Shown: positions 1 through 11,929, counted from the stretch's first letter. The stretch is 64,000 nucleotides of DNA from Vibrio sp. 05-20-BW147 (GCF_013369385.1 NZ_SZTO01000006.1:62001-126000), one strand, 5' to 3'. Notes: generated from the letters alone by a model not told the origin. Numbers and translations are program-made.

Positions 1-44
1 CTGCACAAATCAGCGCGGATAAGGAAACCACACATGGCAATTGA
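1..44 (+). CDS. Probable 3' end of ybeZ (PhoH-family ATPase), partial
   Basis: The first bases read in frame 3 as a short acidic/polar tail ([13 protein letters not shown]) that stops at TGA 42-44, overlapping the start of ybeY by 11 bases. In enterics and vibrios ybeZ, a PhoH-like ATPase, lies directly upstream of ybeY and often overlaps it, so this is most likely its C-terminus. Only about 13 codons are visible and they carry no motif, so the call rests on gene order alone. Confidence 0.4.
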   Translation, partial: AQISADKETTHGN

Positions 45-498
45 ACTGGATCTGCAACTTGCGGTCGAAGATCAAAGCGGCCTACCCAGTGTGCAAGATT
101 TCCAAACCTGGCTGGACAAGACCATCACCTCTTTCCAGCCACAAGCTGAAGTGACCATTCGTATCGTGGATGCTAAAGAAAGCCACCAGCTAAATAATGA
201 GTACCGTGGCAAAGATAAGCCCACTAACGTGCTTTCTTTTCCGTTTGAAGCGCCCCCTGGAATGGAAATGGATTTGTTGGGTGATTTGGTTATTTGTCGC
301 CAAGTGGTTGAACAAGAAGCCATAGAGCAAGACAAACCCCTAATGGCACATTGGGCGCATATGGTTGTACATGGTAGCTTGCATCTGTTAGGTTATGACC
401 ATATTGAGGACGACGAAGCTGAAGAGATGGAGTCCCTCGAAACAGAAATCATGCAAGAGATGGGTTTCTCTGATCCATATCTTGCAGAAAAAGAGTGA
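34..498 (+). CDS. ybeY: Endoribonuclease YbeY, 16S rRNA 3'-end maturation
   Basis: YbeY is a metal-dependent single-strand endoribonuclease needed for 16S rRNA 3' maturation and 70S ribosome quality control in the cytoplasm. The 154-residue product has the family zinc site [11 protein letters not shown], with histidines near 113, 117 and 123, and a normal length. The ATG at 34 follows AAGGAA at a 7-base spacing. It is followed by corC and lnt on the same strand, the conserved ybeZ-ybeY-corC-lnt arrangement. Family assignment is secure. Confidence 0.95.
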   Translation: MAIELDLQLAVEDQSGLPSVQDFQTWLDKTITSFQPQAEVTIRIVDAKESHQLNNEYRGKDKPTNVLSFPFEAPPGMEMDLLGDLVICRQVVEQEAIEQDKPLMAHWAHMVVHGSLHLLGYDHIEDDEAEEMESLETEIMQEMGFSDPYLAEKE

Positions 499-578
499 GT
501 ATTCAAACCGTTAGTATTAGGTTCGAGTGCCAAATGTGAGCTATCACACTTCTGATAGCGTTACTTATTAGAGAAACA

Positions 579-1454
579 ATGAACGACGACAATTCTCAAA
601 ATTCCGACGGTCCGAGTAGAAAGTCCTTCTTCGGACGCCTAGGTCAATTATTTCAGGGTGAGCCTAAAGATCGCCAAGAGTTAGTGGATGTTATCCGAGA
701 TTCTGAAGTAAATGACCTGATTGACCATGACACTCGCGACATGCTCGAAGGTGTGATGGAAATTGCTGAAATGCGCGTTAGGGACATCATGATCCCTCGC
801 TCGCAAATGGTCACCATTGAGAGAAAAGACAATCTCGATTCACTTATCGCACTGATCACCGATGCGCAGCACTCGCGCTACCCAGTTATCAGTGAAGATA
901 AAGACCATGTAGAAGGCATCCTACTTGCGAAGGACTTACTCAAATACTTAGGCTCAGACAGTGCTCCATTTGATATCGAAGAAGTTATCCGCCCAGCGGT
1001 CGTGGTTCCTGAAAGTAAGCGAGTCGATCGCCTACTGAAAGAATTCCGCCAAGAACGTTATCACATGGCCATTGTTGTTGATGAATTTGGTGGCGTCTCC
1101 GGCCTTGTCACCATCGAAGATATTCTTGAAGAAATTGTTGGGGATATCGAAGATGAGTTCGACGAAGAGGAAGATGCCGATATTCGTAAACTCAGCAAGC
1201 ATACTTATGCGGTCAAAGCATTGACCACCATTGAAGAGTTTAACGAAACCTTTGGCAGTCGTTTTAGCGATGAAGAAGTGGATACAGTGGGTGGTTTGGT
1301 GATGACAGCCTTTGGTCACTTACCAACTCGTGGCGAGATCGTAGAAATTGATGGTTTCAATTTCAAAGTGACCGCCGCCGATAACCGTCGTGTTATCCAG
1401 TTACAAGTCACCGTGCCTGACTCGGTTTCTGTTGCAGAAACCACTCCAGAGTAA
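579..1454 (+). CDS. corC: CorC/YbeX, CBS-domain magnesium and cobalt homeostasis protein
   Basis: Soluble CorC (YbeX) is linked to CorA-dependent magnesium/cobalt efflux and, through its operon, to ribosome metabolism. The 291-residue protein has an N-terminal segment beginning with the conserved [10 protein letters not shown], two CBS domains around residues 68-200 (first one opened by [10 protein letters not shown]), an acidic linker rich in D/E near 190, and a C-terminal CorC_HlyC domain to about 280. No membrane segment is present, unlike larger HlyC/CorC transporters. GAGAAACA before the ATG is a modest ribosome-binding site. It lies between ybeY and lnt in one transcription unit. Confidence 0.93.
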   Translation: MNDDNSQNSDGPSRKSFFGRLGQLFQGEPKDRQELVDVIRDSEVNDLIDHDTRDMLEGVMEIAEMRVRDIMIPRSQMVTIERKDNLDSLIALITDAQHSRYPVISEDKDHVEGILLAKDLLKYLGSDSAPFDIEEVIRPAVVVPESKRVDRLLKEFRQERYHMAIVVDEFGGVSGLVTIEDILEEIVGDIEDEFDEEEDADIRKLSKHTYAVKALTTIEEFNETFGSRFSDEEVDTVGGLVMTAFGHLPTRGEIVEIDGFNFKVTAADNRRVIQLQVTVPDSVSVAETTPE

Positions 1455-1496
1455 CGATAACCGCCTCTGCAAAGAGGAATATCAGACGAACGATAG

Positions 1497-3017
1497 ATGA
1501 AAAATACCCTATTTCATCGCCTCAAGCGGCCCATTGCGGCCGCTTTTGTTGGCGCTCTCACTACGCTTGCCTTTGCACCTTACCAAATTTGGTTAGTTGC
1601 GCTTATTACACCAGCCCTGTTACTTATCCTTATCCATGATCAATCACGTCGCCAAGCCATTTGGACGGGTTACGCATGGGGATTAGGGCAGTTTGCCTCC
1701 GGCATTAGCTGGGTCTACGTCAGTATCGCAGGCTTTGGTGGCATGCCTCTGGCGGCTAACCTCTTTTTGATGGGTGCACTCATCGCCTATCTCGCCATCT
1801 ACCCTGCACTCTTCACTTGGAGCTATCAACGCTTTTTTGCCAAAGCTACCTTGCTCAACTTGTTGCTTGCGGCGCCAGCCCTTTGGTTGATAGCCGACTG
1901 GTTGCGTGGTTGGGTGATGACGGGCTTCCCTTGGCTGTGGCTCGGTTACAGTCAAATCGATTCACCTCTGGCGAGTTTCGCTCCGATAGGTGGTGTTGAG
2001 CTGCTTACGCTACTGCTTTTGGTCGGTGCCGGAGCGATCGCCTATGCGGTAATTCATAAACGTTGGTCGATGCTACTCATCCCGACGGTGTTACTCAGCA
2101 CGGGTTATGGCTTATCACATTGGGACTGGGTCACACCGCAGCCGGACAAAACCACTAAAGTGGCGCTTATCCAAGGCAATGTCGACCAAAACTTAAAATG
2201 GTTACCAAGCCAACGCTGGCCAACCATTATGAAGTACACCGATTTAAGCCGTGAAAACTGGGACGCCGATATTATTATTTGGCCAGAAGCCGCTATTCCA
2301 GCGTTTGAAGTCGAGTTGCCCTCCTATCTGAGTAATTTGGACAGTGCGGCAAAAATGAATCAAAGCGCGATCATCAGTGGCATTGTCAATCAAGCCGAAG
2401 ATGGTCAGTTTTACAACAGCATTCTTTCCGTCGGCCTGACGCCTTATGGGGATTACTCTTTTGATCTCACTGAGCGTTATCATAAGCATCACCTGCTGCC
2501 GTTCGGTGAGTTTGTCCCGTTTGAGCAAATTTTGCGTCCATTAGCACCGTTTTTTAATTTGCCCATGTCATCATTTAGCCGTGGTGATTTTGTGCAGCCT
2601 AATATCGTGGCAAATGGCCATCCAATGGCGCCAGCGCTGTGTTACGAAATTATCTTTAACGAGCAAGTAAGGCAAAACGTTACCGACGACACCGATTTCC
2701 TTTTGACTCTATCAAACGACGCTTGGTTTGGTCGTTCAATTGGCCCCTTGCAACACATGGAAATCGCACGAATGCGTGCTCTCGAGCTGGGCAAACCGCT
2801 GATTCGTTCCACCAATAATGGTTTAACGGCCGTTACTGACCATAGAGGTAAAATTATCGCCTCTATTCCACAGTTTGAAACGGCGGTACTGCGGGCAGAG
2901 CTTACGCCAACCCAAGGACAAACGCCCTATCATCAACTAGGCAGTTGGCCACTCTACATTTGGGTTGCCTTGTCACTTGCTCTCGCATGGTGGCGAAAAC
3001 GCCGAACGAATGCTTAG
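1497..3017 (+). CDS. lnt: Apolipoprotein N-acyltransferase
   Basis: Lnt adds the third acyl chain to the N-terminal cysteine of lipoproteins in the inner membrane, using phospholipid as donor. The 506-residue protein has several hydrophobic N-terminal helices, then a periplasmic nitrilase (CN hydrolase) domain and a C-terminal anchor helix. The catalytic triad is visible: Glu264 in WPEAAIP, Lys330 in [12 protein letters not shown] and Cys382 in ALCYEIIF, matching the E. coli triad order and spacing. Last gene of the ybeY-corC-lnt unit; a hairpin terminator follows about 60 bases downstream. Its lipoprotein clients in this window would include LptE, RlpA, MetQ and MltF. Confidence 0.95.
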   Translation: MKNTLFHRLKRPIAAAFVGALTTLAFAPYQIWLVALITPALLLILIHDQSRRQAIWTGYAWGLGQFASGISWVYVSIAGFGGMPLAANLFLMGALIAYLAIYPALFTWSYQRFFAKATLLNLLLAAPALWLIADWLRGWVMTGFPWLWLGYSQIDSPLASFAPIGGVELLTLLLLVGAGAIAYAVIHKRWSMLLIPTVLLSTGYGLSHWDWVTPQPDKTTKVALIQGNVDQNLKWLPSQRWPTIMKYTDLSRENWDADIIIWPEAAIPAFEVELPSYLSNLDSAAKMNQSAIISGIVNQAEDGQFYNSILSVGLTPYGDYSFDLTERYHKHHLLPFGEFVPFEQILRPLAPFFNLPMSSFSRGDFVQPNIVANGHPMAPALCYEIIFNEQVRQNVTDDTDFLLTLSNDAWFGRSIGPLQHMEIARMRALELGKPLIRSTNNGLTAVTDHRGKIIASIPQFETAVLRAELTPTQGQTPYHQLGSWPLYIWVALSLALAWWRKRRTNA

Positions 3018-3076
3018 CGGCAAAAGCAATGGAGAAAACCCGTTGCGAAAAGCGCAAGCACAGATGGGCAAAAAAC

Positions 3077-3101
3077 AAAAGGTACGCAATGCGTACCTTT
3101 T
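3077..3101. terminator. Bidirectional terminator between lnt and the DUF1451 gene
   Basis: GGTACGC and GCGTACC form a perfect stem around a three-base loop, extended by A-T pairs. An A-run on the left and a T-rich right flank let it work on both strands between convergent genes. Confidence 0.7.
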
Positions 3102-3131
3102 CTGTTTCTCACGTGAGCAAAAAGAGCGTGA

Positions 3132-3602
3132 TTACGGTTTCAACGCTTGGCGGCTAAAGCCCTTGTGACCACATTTGATGCAAGGAATGATCACGGTTGG
3201 ATGATTGTAGGAGGTTTTATGGCCACATTCATCACACACCAACACACCAAGCCCTATCACCTCTCCCGCTTCGTAAAGACCTTGATGTTCAAGATCTTCA
3301 AACAGTTCAACCCATTCCACTTTGGTTCTGTCAGTAATTTCGAGCAAACCTTGCCAAATAGAATCGGCAATGGTGAGGTAAAAAGGTCCACTTTTGCTCT
3401 CTTCATAGTTGTCGGCAAACTCTTTTAAGTCCGCTTTTACGTACGCAGAGATCAACGCCAACTCATCTTTGGTCATATCATTCGCCGCTGATATCACCTT
3501 GCCAGATGTTTCTAGGACGTTGTTCACTTCATCTGGGCTATGTTTGAGTGTCTCGATGACATCTTCCAACATTTCTTCATAACCGGATTTACGTTTCGGC
3601 AT
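3132..3602 (-). CDS. Zinc-ribbon-containing protein, YbeL/DUF1451 type
   Basis: A 156-residue soluble protein with an alpha-helical, charged N-terminal two thirds and a C-terminal zinc ribbon: CDEC near residue 124 and CIKC near residue 142. This architecture and its place beside leuS fit the DUF1451 (YbeL) family, whose biochemical role is not established. The gene points away from leuS, sharing its upstream region. GGAGG just upstream of the ATG is a clear ribosome-binding site. The family call is good; no function can be assigned. Confidence 0.8.
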   Translation of the reverse strand: MPKRKSGYEEMLEDVIETLKHSPDEVNNVLETSGKVISAANDMTKDELALISAYVKADLKEFADNYEESKSGPFYLTIADSIWQGLLEITDRTKVEWVELFEDLEHQGLYEAGEVIGLGVLVCDECGHKTSYNHPTVIIPCIKCGHKGFSRQALKP

Positions 3603-3724
3603 GGCAGTCCTCCATCTGTAAAGATTGGCTATTGTTGTGCACGGTACCTTTAGGTATTCTATGACGATCTATTTCAATCTGTTCTAACCGAACTCACAAA
3701 TTCCAAGATAACCGGATACCATCG

Positions 3725-6298
3725 ATGCAAGAACAATATAATCCACAAGATATTGAACAGAAAGTTCAACAGCACTGGGACAACAACAAAACATTTGTTG
3801 TGACTGAAGATCCAACCAAAGAGAAGTTCTACTGCCTCTCTATGTTCCCATACCCAAGTGGTCGACTGCACATGGGTCACGTGCGTAACTACACCATCGG
3901 TGACGTAGTATCTCGTTTCCAACGCCTACAAGGCAAAAACGTCATGCAGCCAATCGGCTGGGACGCATTCGGTCTACCTGCAGAAAACGCAGCGGTGAAA
4001 AACAACACCGCGCCTGCGCCTTGGACTTACGAAAACATCGAATACATGAAGAACCAACTTAAGCTTCTTGGCTTTGGTTATGACTGGAACCGCGAATTCG
4101 CCACTTGTACGCCTGAGTACTACCGTTGGGAACAAGAGTTCTTCACTAAGCTTTACCAGAAAGGTCTGGTTTACAAGAAGACGTCTTCTGTTAACTGGTG
4201 TCCAAACGACCAAACGGTTCTTGCGAACGAGCAGGTTGAAGACGGCTGCTGCTGGCGTTGTGATACGCCTGTAGAGCAAAAAGAAATTCCTCAGTGGTTT
4301 ATCAAGATCACCGAGTACGCTCAAGAACTGCTTGATGATCTAGACAAACTTGAAGGCTGGCCAGAAATGGTGAAAACCATGCAACGCAACTGGATTGGTC
4401 GTTCTGAAGGTGTAGAGCTCAAGTTTGAAGTGAAAGGTCAACAAGACCTAGAAGTGTACACCACTCGTCCAGACACACTAATGGGTGTAACTTATGTCGG
4501 TATCGCAGCAGGTCACCCTCTAGCGAAAATTGCCGCTGAGAATAACCCAGAGCTTGCTGCGTTCATCGAAGAATGTAAGAACACCAAAGTTGCTGAAGCT
4601 GAATTGGCCACCATGGAGAAGAAAGGTATGGCGACGGGCCTTACTGCTATTCATCCATTAAACGGCCGTGAAGTGCCAGTGTACGTCGCTAACTTCGTAT
4701 TGATGGACTACGGTACAGGCGCTGTTATGGCAGTACCGGCACACGACCAACGTGACTTCGAGTTCGCCACTAAGTACGGTCTAGACATCATTCCGGTAAT
4801 CAAGCCAATTGATGGCAGCGAGCTAGACATCTCAGAAGCGGCCTACACAGAGAAAGGCGTGCTGTTCGATTCAGGTGAGTTCGATGGCCTAGAATTCCAA
4901 GCAGCGTTCGATGCCATCGCAGCGAAGCTAGAAGCAGAAGGCAAAGGCACTAAGACGGTTAACTTCCGTCTACGTGACTGGGGTGTATCTCGTCAACGTT
5001 ACTGGGGTGCACCAATCCCAATGGTCACCACTGAAGATGGCCAAGTTCACCCAGTACCCGCAGACCAACTACCCGTGATTCTTCCTGAAGACGTAGTAAT
5101 GGACGGCGTAACGAGCCCAATCAAAGCCGACAAAGAGTGGGCGAAGACAACCTTCAACGGTGAGCCAGCTCTACGTGAGACAGATACGTTCGATACCTTT
5201 ATGGAATCTTCTTGGTACTACGCACGTTACTGTTCACCACAAGCTGACGACATCCTAGATCCAGAAAAAGCCAACTACTGGCTGCCTGTAGACCAATACA
5301 TCGGTGGTATCGAGCACGCGTGTATGCACCTACTGTACTCTCGCTTCTTCCACAAACTGCTGCGTGATGCGGGCTACGTGACGTCTGACGAGCCGTTCAA
5401 GCAACTACTGTGTCAAGGCATGGTACTGGCAGATGCTTTCTACTACACCAACGATAAAGGTGGCAAAGAGTGGGTATCACCAACAGAAGTGAAAGTTGAA
5501 CGCGATGGCAAAGGTCGCATCACTTCGGCTGTCGACAACGAAGGTCGTAGCGTAGAACACTCAGGCATGATCAAAATGTCTAAGTCGAAAAACAACGGTA
5601 TCGACCCACAAGAGATGGTCGACAAATACGGCGCAGACACAGTACGTCTATTCATGATGTTTGCTTCTCCAGCAGACATGACACTTGAGTGGCAAGAGTC
5701 TGGCGTAGAAGGGGCTAACCGCTTCCTGAAACGTGTTTGGAAACTCGTAAACGAGCACACATCAAAAGGCGCAGCAGAAGCAGTAGATGCAGCCGCACTG
5801 TCTGGTGATCAAAAAGCACTGCGTCGTGACGTTCACAAAACCATCGCCAAAGTAACCGATGACGTTGCGCGTCGTCAGACGTTCAACACCGCGATCGCTG
5901 CGGTCATGGAGTTGATGAACAAGCTGGCGAAAGCGCCACAAGAATCTGCACAAGATCGTGCGATCCTTGACGAAGCGCTAAAAGCGGTCGTTGCGATGCT
6001 GTACCCCATCACTCCGCATATCTGTTTCGAAATGTGGACGGCACTTGGCCAGCAAGACATCGACAACGCATCTTGGCCAACTTACGATGAGCAGGCTCTG
6101 GTTGAAGACGAAAAACTGATTGTTGTTCAGGTCAACGGCAAAGTCCGCGGTAAAATCACCGTTGCTGCAGACGCCACGAAAGAGCAAGTTGAACAAATCG
6201 GTCTTAACGAAGAAAACGTCTCTAAACACCTAGACGGCGTGACTATCCGTAAAGTGATTTACGTACCAGGCAAACTATTGAGCATCGTGGCGAACTGA
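3725..6298 (+). CDS. leuS: Leucyl-tRNA synthetase
   Basis: Class I aminoacyl-tRNA synthetase that charges tRNA-Leu. The 857-residue product has the HIGH motif as HMGH within [10 protein letters not shown] near residues 42-52, a CP1 editing domain (TTRPDTLMG segment, and the [16 protein letters not shown] block), and KMSKS at 617-621. Length equals the gammaproteobacterial norm. The start has only a weak Shine-Dalgarno, but homology begins at once (MQEQYNPQ). Three hairpins follow the stop before lptE. Confidence 0.98.
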   Translation: MQEQYNPQDIEQKVQQHWDNNKTFVVTEDPTKEKFYCLSMFPYPSGRLHMGHVRNYTIGDVVSRFQRLQGKNVMQPIGWDAFGLPAENAAVKNNTAPAPWTYENIEYMKNQLKLLGFGYDWNREFATCTPEYYRWEQEFFTKLYQKGLVYKKTSSVNWCPNDQTVLANEQVEDGCCWRCDTPVEQKEIPQWFIKITEYAQELLDDLDKLEGWPEMVKTMQRNWIGRSEGVELKFEVKGQQDLEVYTTRPDTLMGVTYVGIAAGHPLAKIAAENNPELAAFIEECKNTKVAEAELATMEKKGMATGLTAIHPLNGREVPVYVANFVLMDYGTGAVMAVPAHDQRDFEFATKYGLDIIPVIKPIDGSELDISEAAYTEKGVLFDSGEFDGLEFQAAFDAIAAKLEAEGKGTKTVNFRLRDWGVSRQRYWGAPIPMVTTEDGQVHPVPADQLPVILPEDVVMDGVTSPIKADKEWAKTTFNGEPALRETDTFDTFMESSWYYARYCSPQADDILDPEKANYWLPVDQYIGGIEHACMHLLYSRFFHKLLRDAGYVTSDEPFKQLLCQGMVLADAFYYTNDKGGKEWVSPTEVKVERDGKGRITSAVDNEGRSVEHSGMIKMSKSKNNGIDPQEMVDKYGADTVRLFMMFASPADMTLEWQESGVEGANRFLKRVWKLVNEHTSKGAAEAVDAAALSGDQKALRRDVHKTIAKVTDDVARRQTFNTAIAAVMELMNKLAKAPQESAQDRAILDEALKAVVAMLYPITPHICFEMWTALGQQDIDNASWPTYDEQALVEDEKLIVVQVNGKVRGKITVAADATKEQVEQIGLNEENVSKHLDGVTIRKVIYVPGKLLSIVAN

Positions 6299-6324
6299 TC
6301 ACGATATCAAGAGTGAAAAACCAC

Positions 6325-6424
6325 CAAATGAGGCGAACCAACTCGCCTCATTTGGGTCCAAGTAGGGGTAAGCATTTTACCCTACTTATCTAAAATCATG
6401 GCTTGTCCGTGGTTTTAGATAAGT
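6325..6424 (+). repeat. Three tandem hairpins between leuS and lptE
   Basis: Hairpin 1 pairs CAAATGAGGCGA (6325-6336) with TCGCCTCATTTG (6343-6354), 12 perfect pairs. Hairpin 2 pairs AAGTAGG at 6360 with CCTACTT ending at 6387, with GTAA/TTAC inside. Hairpin 3 pairs ACTTATCTAAAA (6384-6395) with TTTTAGATAAGT (6413-6424), 12 perfect pairs. Hairpins 2 and 3 share bases 6384-6387. None is followed by a clean T-run, so simple intrinsic termination is not evident; partial termination, 3'-end stabilisation or attenuation before lptE are possible. Confidence 0.6.
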
Positions 6425-6477
6425 CTAATCATCGGGCCATTACTAACCGACTTTTGTAAATAAAGAAGAGCATCTCC

Positions 6478-7008
6478 ATGCGTTTTACGTCTGTGTTTAA
6501 AATCTCGTTCATTCTCGCCTTCTCCACCATACTATCGGCATGTGGTTTCCATCTCCGAGGTGAATACTCTGTTCCAGAAGAGCTGAGTACGCTCTCTTTT
6601 ACCAGTTATGATGAATACAGCCCGTTAGCACGCGCAGTCCGCTCACAACTGCTTTTAAATAAAGTCAATCTCGTCGCTCCAGCCGAAACGGTTCCAAACC
6701 TATATTTGATTGGCGAGAGCATTGAAGAGCGTACGTTATCGCTCTATCAAAACAGCCGCGCAGCGGAAAAAGAGCTGACGTATGTGGTGAACTACCGCGT
6801 TACCGTGCCAGACTTGGGCAGCAAAGACTTTAAAACTCGCGTCAATCGCAACTACCTTGATAACCCACTTACCGCACTGGCTAAGTCGGTGGAACGTGAA
6901 GTGATCGAAGATGAAATGCGCAAACAAGCGGCCAGTCAAATGATGCGCCAGATGGGGCGTCTGCGCGCAGAATACGAGAATGAAGACCAACCATCGGCTA
7001 ATCAGTAA
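6478..7008 (+). CDS. lptE: LPS-assembly lipoprotein LptE
   Basis: LptE is the outer-membrane lipoprotein that plugs the LptD barrel and helps place lipopolysaccharide on the cell surface. The 176-residue product starts with a lipoprotein signal ending in the lipobox LSAC (Cys22) followed by GFHLRGEY, the hallmark N-terminus of mature LptE. It is followed two bases later by holA, the usual lptE-holA pair downstream of leuS. Confidence 0.95.
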   Translation: MRFTSVFKISFILAFSTILSACGFHLRGEYSVPEELSTLSFTSYDEYSPLARAVRSQLLLNKVNLVAPAETVPNLYLIGESIEERTLSLYQNSRAAEKELTYVVNYRVTVPDLGSKDFKTRVNRNYLDNPLTALAKSVEREVIEDEMRKQAASQMMRQMGRLRAEYENEDQPSANQ

Positions 7009-7010
7009 TT

Positions 7011-8036
7011 ATGCGAATTTTTGCCGATAACCTTGCTCAGCAACTGACGAAAGACCTAAAACCCGTTTACTTAATCTTTGGCAACGAGCCCTTGTTAATA
7101 CAAGAAAGCCGAACCGCGATCCAAAAAGCGGCCTTTCAACAAGGTTTCGAAGAGCGTCATCGCTTTGCCGTTGATACAAGCTTGAACTGGAATGAGGTTT
7201 ACGACTGTTGCCAAGCTCTGAGTCTGTTTTCCAGCCGACAACTGATTGAACTTGAACTGCCAGAAAGCGGCGTCAATGCATCTATCGCCAATGAGCTGCT
7301 TTCTGTCGCTCAGATGCTGCATACCGATATTATGTTAGTTATCATTGGTAGCAAACTCACCAAAGCGCAAGAAAACGCCAAATGGTTCAAAACATTGAGC
7401 CAGCAAGGCCACTGGATCAGTTGTCTAACACCCGATAATCAACGCCTGCCACAGTTTGTATTAAATCGCTGCCGTCAACTGAATTTAAAACCAGACCAAC
7501 AAGCGGTACAAATGCTCGCGCAATGGCATGAAGGCAATCTGTTTGCCCTTTCTCAAAGTCTTGAGAAACTGGCACTGCTCTATCCAGACGGCGAGCTCAA
7601 CTTGATTCGCTTGGAGGAATCCCTCAGCCGACATAATCACTTTACTGTTTTTCACTGGATTGACGCACTATTGGAAGGGAAAGCCAACCGCTGCCAAAAA
7701 ATCTTGCGTCAACTTGAAGCAGAAGATATTGAAGCGATTATTTTGTTGCGTTCATTGCAAAAAGAACTGCTATTGCTTTTACAAATGCAGCAACAACTGC
7801 AGCAAAGCTCTATGATGCAAGTGTTCGAAAAGCACCGAATTTGGCAAAACAAGAAACCGCTCTACACTGCGGCTTTAACTCGACTCAAGAGCACTAAGCT
7901 GAGACAACTGCTCACATTGCTTGCCAAGGCAGAAATTCTGGCGAAAACCCAGTATGAGCAACCAGTATGGCCAATTCTGCAGCAATTAAGCGTCGAGATG
8001 TCTCTCCCTGACGTAGAGTTAGCTTTTAAAAGTTAA
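7011..8036 (+). CDS. holA: DNA polymerase III delta subunit
   Basis: HolA is the clamp-loader subunit that binds and opens the beta sliding clamp. The 341-residue protein begins [12 protein letters not shown] and has the family segment [16 protein letters not shown], where the clamp loader fold retains a degenerate nucleotide site, plus a helical C-terminal collar. Length is normal. Its start lies two bases after the lptE stop, so translation is probably coupled. Confidence 0.95.
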   Translation: MRIFADNLAQQLTKDLKPVYLIFGNEPLLIQESRTAIQKAAFQQGFEERHRFAVDTSLNWNEVYDCCQALSLFSSRQLIELELPESGVNASIANELLSVAQMLHTDIMLVIIGSKLTKAQENAKWFKTLSQQGHWISCLTPDNQRLPQFVLNRCRQLNLKPDQQAVQMLAQWHEGNLFALSQSLEKLALLYPDGELNLIRLEESLSRHNHFTVFHWIDALLEGKANRCQKILRQLEAEDIEAIILLRSLQKELLLLLQMQQQLQQSSMMQVFEKHRIWQNKKPLYTAALTRLKSTKLRQLLTLLAKAEILAKTQYEQPVWPILQQLSVEMSLPDVELAFKS

Positions 8037-8092
8037 AAGCGTGCTATATTGCGCGCGCATGTAAAACAGAGAACAACACCGAGGAAATATTC

Positions 8093-8410
8093 GTGCTTCG
8101 CGAAGAACTAAAAGACTTTTTGGCTGATAAAGCCGACGATATGAAAGCAGAAAACATCGTAATTCTGAACGTGGAAGACAAATCCAGCGTGACGGATTAT
8201 ATGATCATCTGCACTGGCACATCGAAACGTCATGTTGCATCGATTGCTGATCACGTCGCTGATGAAGTAAAAAAAGTAGGCCTTCAGCCATTAGGCATGG
8301 AAGGTGAAAACGAAGGCGAATGGGTCGTGCTGGATATGGGTGATGCGATGCTACACGTAATGCAAGAAGAACACCGCCAGCTATACCAACTCGAAAAACT
8401 TTGGGGTTAA
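8093..8410 (+). CDS. rsfS: Ribosomal silencing factor RsfS
   Basis: RsfS (RsfA, formerly YbeB) binds ribosomal protein L14 and blocks joining of the subunits when nutrients are short. The 105-residue protein carries the Iojap-family core, with [16 protein letters not shown] and [14 protein letters not shown], at normal length. The start is GTG at 8093, chosen because GAGGAAAT stands just upstream and homology begins there. It is followed four bases later by rlmH, the usual pair. Confidence 0.94.
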   Translation: MLREELKDFLADKADDMKAENIVILNVEDKSSVTDYMIICTGTSKRHVASIADHVADEVKKVGLQPLGMEGENEGEWVVLDMGDAMLHVMQEEHRQLYQLEKLWG

Positions 8411-8414
8411 TGGT

Positions 8415-8885
8415 TTGAAAATTCAGTTGATCGCCGTTGGTACAAAAATGCCAAAGTGGGTTGAAGAAGGTTTTCAAGAATATCGCCGTCGTTTCCCACA
8501 CGATATGCCACTAGAGCTCATTGAGATCACGGCGGGTAAACGAGGCAAAAACGCAGATATCGCCCGCATTTTACAAAAAGAAGGCGAAGCGATGTTAGCC
8601 GCCATTCCCAAAGGCAATCGCATTGTCACACTCGATATCCCTGGAAAGAAGTGGGATACCCCAGAGTTGGCACAACAGCTTGAAGCGTGGAAACTGGATG
8701 GTCGAGATGTCTCGATCTTGATTGGTGGCCCAGAAGGATTAGCACCCGCATGCAAAGCCGCTGCTGAGCAAAGTTGGTCTCTTTCAGCGCTCACCTTACC
8801 TCACCCGTTAGTGCGTATTGTGATGGCCGAGAGTTTATATCGTGCGTGGAGTATCACCACGAATCACCCTTATCATCGAGAATAA
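8415..8885 (+). CDS. rlmH: 23S rRNA pseudouridine-1915 N3-methyltransferase RlmH
   Basis: RlmH methylates pseudouridine 1915 in helix 69 of 23S rRNA on assembled 70S ribosomes, using S-adenosylmethionine. The 156-residue SPOUT protein has the conserved IGGPEG loop and the C-terminal [17 protein letters not shown], where the cofactor knot forms. The start is TTG at 8415, four bases after rsfS; residues [12 protein letters not shown] match the family N-terminus exactly, so the rare start is well supported. Confidence 0.95.
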   Translation: MKIQLIAVGTKMPKWVEEGFQEYRRRFPHDMPLELIEITAGKRGKNADIARILQKEGEAMLAAIPKGNRIVTLDIPGKKWDTPELAQQLEAWKLDGRDVSILIGGPEGLAPACKAAAEQSWSLSALTLPHPLVRIVMAESLYRAWSITTNHPYHRE

Positions 8886-8915
8886 GTTCAGCCCAATGAG
8901 TGAGACGCTGCGTTA

Positions 8916-10808
8916 ATGATGAGAAAACGCCGAACCACGATACGAGATTACCAAGCCGAAGCACGGTTGTTTGCCAATCGTGCTCTGGTGGCGTTTTTCG
9001 GTATCGTCGCCTTAATGGGCGTACTGGTGACCAACCTATACAACATTCAGGTCAACCAGTATCAAGATTACAAAACCCGCTCGAATGACAACCGCATTAA
9101 AGTGGTGCCCATCGCACCCAATCGTGGCTTGATTTATGATCGCAACGGCGTTTTATTAGCGGAAAACAGACCGGTTTTTGACTTGGAAATCACACCGGAA
9201 AAAGTCAAAAACATGGATGCCACGATTACTCAGTTGCAAACCCTGTTTGAAATCACGCCAGAACAAATCGAACGTTTCCATCGCGAGCGAAAACGCACGC
9301 GTCGCTTCAAATCGGTCCCGATTCTCAGTCAACTTACAGAAAAACAAGTCGCGGTATTCTCCGTGAATCAATACCGTTTTCCTGGCGTTGAAGTGTCTGG
9401 CACATTGAAGCGCTACTACCCTTATGGCGAAATTCTCACTCATGTGATTGGCTACGTATCACGCATCAACGACCGAGACATGCAACGGCTGAGTGATGAA
9501 GGTAAAGAAGCCAACTATCAAGCAACACGCGACATCGGCAAGCTTGGCATTGAGAAGTTTTACGAAGACATGCTCCACGGAACGGCTGGCTACCAAGAAG
9601 TCGAGGTCAACAGCCGTGGGCGAGTCATCCGCACCCTCAAATTTGTTCCGCCACTGCCTGGCAAAGATATTGTGTTGAACATTGATATCAAACTGCAAAC
9701 CTATGTTCATCAGTTGCTCGACGGTAGACGAGGCAGTGCGATCGTTCTGGATCCGAAAGACAATGGCATTTTGGCCATGGTATCGAGCCCAAGTTATGAC
9801 CCCAATGCGTTCGTCCACGGCATTTCAGGCAAAGGTTACAGCGATCTTCTTAACGACAAAAACCGCCCGTTGGTAAACCGTTCGACGCTGGGGATTTACC
9901 CCCCCGCTTCGACCGTCAAACCCTTTATCGCCGTCTCTGCATTGCAAGAAGGTGTGGTAACACCCAACACAACCAGAAACGATCCTGGTTATTGGCGCAT
10001 CCCCAACTCCGATACACGTCCCTTCCGTGACTGGCTGCGTTGGGGACATGGTCGAGTGAACTTGGTGCAATCCATTGAAGAATCGGTTGATACCTTTTTC
10101 TACCAAATCGCTTACGACTTAGGCATTGATCGTCTTTCCAATTGGATGAGTATGTTTGGTTTTGGTGACTACACCGGCATCGATATATTTGAAGAAAGCA
10201 AAGCCAACATGCCAACACGCGATTGGAAAATGTCTCGTCATAAAACACCTTGGTACAAAGGCGACACCATTCCCGTTGGTATTGGCCAAGGTTACTGGAC
10301 AGCAACACCAATGCAACTTGCGAAAGCCACTTCTGTATTAGTTAACGAAGGAAACGTGACCGCACCGCACTTATTGCGTGCCACGATTGAAAACGGTGAA
10401 GCGTTTGACAGCCGAAAGCTCTCTGATTACGTCACTTATCCCCCCATTCAAAACGTACCAGACAAATACTGGAACCTCGCCAAAGAAGGGATGCGCTTGG
10501 TTAACCATGGCAAGAAAGGCACCGCGCGACGCTCATTTACCGGTATGCCTTACATGACCGCAGGTAAATCAGGCACAGCGCAGGTTTTTGGCTTGGCAGA
10601 AGACCAAGAATATAACGCCGATGAGCTGGCCGAGCACTTACGCGACCACGCTCTCTTTACTGGCTTTGCGCCATTTGACGATCCTAAAATCATCGTCACT
10701 ATAGTGTTAGAAAACGCGGGCGGCGGCTCCTCCAATGGTGCTCCTGTCGCAAGACGTATTTTTGATAAAGTGTTACTCGATAAAGACAGTGACGAGGTCA
10801 AACACTGA
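8916..10808 (+). CDS. mrdA: Penicillin-binding protein 2, peptidoglycan transpeptidase
   Basis: PBP2 is the essential class B transpeptidase of the elongasome, working with RodA to build the lateral wall. The 630-residue protein has a short cytoplasmic tail, one membrane helix near residues 20-40, a pedestal domain and a transpeptidase domain. Active-site motifs are S332-T-V-K, SVD (the SxN position, in ESVDTFFYQ) and K551-S-G-T. It overlaps rodA by one base (TGATG), so the pair is translated together. Confidence 0.97.
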   Translation: MMRKRRTTIRDYQAEARLFANRALVAFFGIVALMGVLVTNLYNIQVNQYQDYKTRSNDNRIKVVPIAPNRGLIYDRNGVLLAENRPVFDLEITPEKVKNMDATITQLQTLFEITPEQIERFHRERKRTRRFKSVPILSQLTEKQVAVFSVNQYRFPGVEVSGTLKRYYPYGEILTHVIGYVSRINDRDMQRLSDEGKEANYQATRDIGKLGIEKFYEDMLHGTAGYQEVEVNSRGRVIRTLKFVPPLPGKDIVLNIDIKLQTYVHQLLDGRRGSAIVLDPKDNGILAMVSSPSYDPNAFVHGISGKGYSDLLNDKNRPLVNRSTLGIYPPASTVKPFIAVSALQEGVVTPNTTRNDPGYWRIPNSDTRPFRDWLRWGHGRVNLVQSIEESVDTFFYQIAYDLGIDRLSNWMSMFGFGDYTGIDIFEESKANMPTRDWKMSRHKTPWYKGDTIPVGIGQGYWTATPMQLAKATSVLVNEGNVTAPHLLRATIENGEAFDSRKLSDYVTYPPIQNVPDKYWNLAKEGMRLVNHGKKGTARRSFTGMPYMTAGKSGTAQVFGLAEDQEYNADELAEHLRDHALFTGFAPFDDPKIIVTIVLENAGGGSSNGAPVARRIFDKVLLDKDSDEVKH

Positions 10809-11929
10809 TGAAACTCGATCCAGCAACCGGAAAGAATCGCGCTCTGTTTGAGCGATTTCATATCGACCTGCCACTTCTTCTAGGCATTTTGGCCCTGATG
10901 GGGTTTGGCTTAGTTGTGATGTACAGTGCCAGCGGGCAAAGCTTGGCGATGATGGATCGCCAAGCAATGCGCATGGCACTCTCTATCGTGGTGATGCTCG
11001 TGTTAGCGCAAATTTCACCACGCACTTACGAATCGTTAGCCCCTTTAATGTTTGTTGGCGGCGTAATCCTTCTTCTTGGCGTACTCTTTTTCGGTGAAGC
11101 GTCAAAAGGAGCTCAACGCTGGTTGAATCTTGGTTTCGTCCGCTTTCAGCCCTCAGAGCTGCTTAAACTGGCGGTACCATTAATGGTGGCGCGCTTCATT
11201 GGTAAACGGCCGCTGCCTCCCACCTTCCAAACCTTGTGTATCGCATTGGTGATGGTGTTCATTCCGACCATTTTGATCGCTAAACAACCTGACCTCGGCA
11301 CTTCGATTCTGATTGCGGCCTCGGGTATTTTCGTTATCTTCTTAGCGGGGATCAGCTGGCGCATTATTGGTGCGGCAGCGGTGGCGTTAGCCGCATTTAT
11401 CCCAATTTTGTGGTTCTTCTTGATGCGCGAGTATCAGAAAGTGCGTGTCAGAACCCTTTTTAATCCTGAGTCAGATCCTCTTGGTGCGGGCTATCATATT
11501 ATTCAGAGTAAAATCGCCATCGGTTCTGGCGGCATATCTGGTAAGGGCTGGCTGCAAGGGACACAGTCTCAACTCGAATTTCTTCCTGAACGACATACCG
11601 ACTTCATCTTTGCAGTGATCGCCGAAGAATGGGGCATGATTGGCTTCTTACTGCTGCTTTCGCTGTACCTATTCATCATCGGTCGTGGGCTTTACTTAGC
11701 ATCTCAAGCACAAACGGCGTTTGGCCGTATGATGGCAGGCAGTGTTGTGTTGAGCTTTTTCGTTTACATCTTTGTTAACATTGGCATGGTCAGCGGTATC
11801 TTGCCCGTTGTGGGGGTACCACTGCCACTCATCAGTTATGGCGGTACTTCCATGGTGACCTTGATGGCGGGCTTCGGTATTCTGATGTCTATCCATACTC
11901 ACCGTAAAGCATTCTCAAAGGCAAATTAA
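10808..11929 (+). CDS. rodA: Rod-shape SEDS glycosyltransferase RodA
   Basis: RodA polymerises lipid II into glycan strands in complex with PBP2. The 373-residue polytopic protein has about ten membrane helices and SEDS signatures: [25 protein letters not shown] and the [16 protein letters not shown] loop holding the conserved aspartate, plus [11 protein letters not shown] near the end. The start overlaps the mrdA stop, and its stop overlaps the rlpA start (TAATG), so mrdA-rodA-rlpA form one coupled unit. Confidence 0.97.
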   Translation: MKLDPATGKNRALFERFHIDLPLLLGILALMGFGLVVMYSASGQSLAMMDRQAMRMALSIVVMLVLAQISPRTYESLAPLMFVGGVILLLGVLFFGEASKGAQRWLNLGFVRFQPSELLKLAVPLMVARFIGKRPLPPTFQTLCIALVMVFIPTILIAKQPDLGTSILIAASGIFVIFLAGISWRIIGAAAVALAAFIPILWFFLMREYQKVRVRTLFNPESDPLGAGYHIIQSKIAIGSGGISGKGWLQGTQSQLEFLPERHTDFIFAVIAEEWGMIGFLLLLSLYLFIIGRGLYLASQAQTAFGRMMAGSVVLSFFVYIFVNIGMVSGILPVVGVPLPLISYGGTSMVTLMAGFGILMSIHTHRKAFSKAN

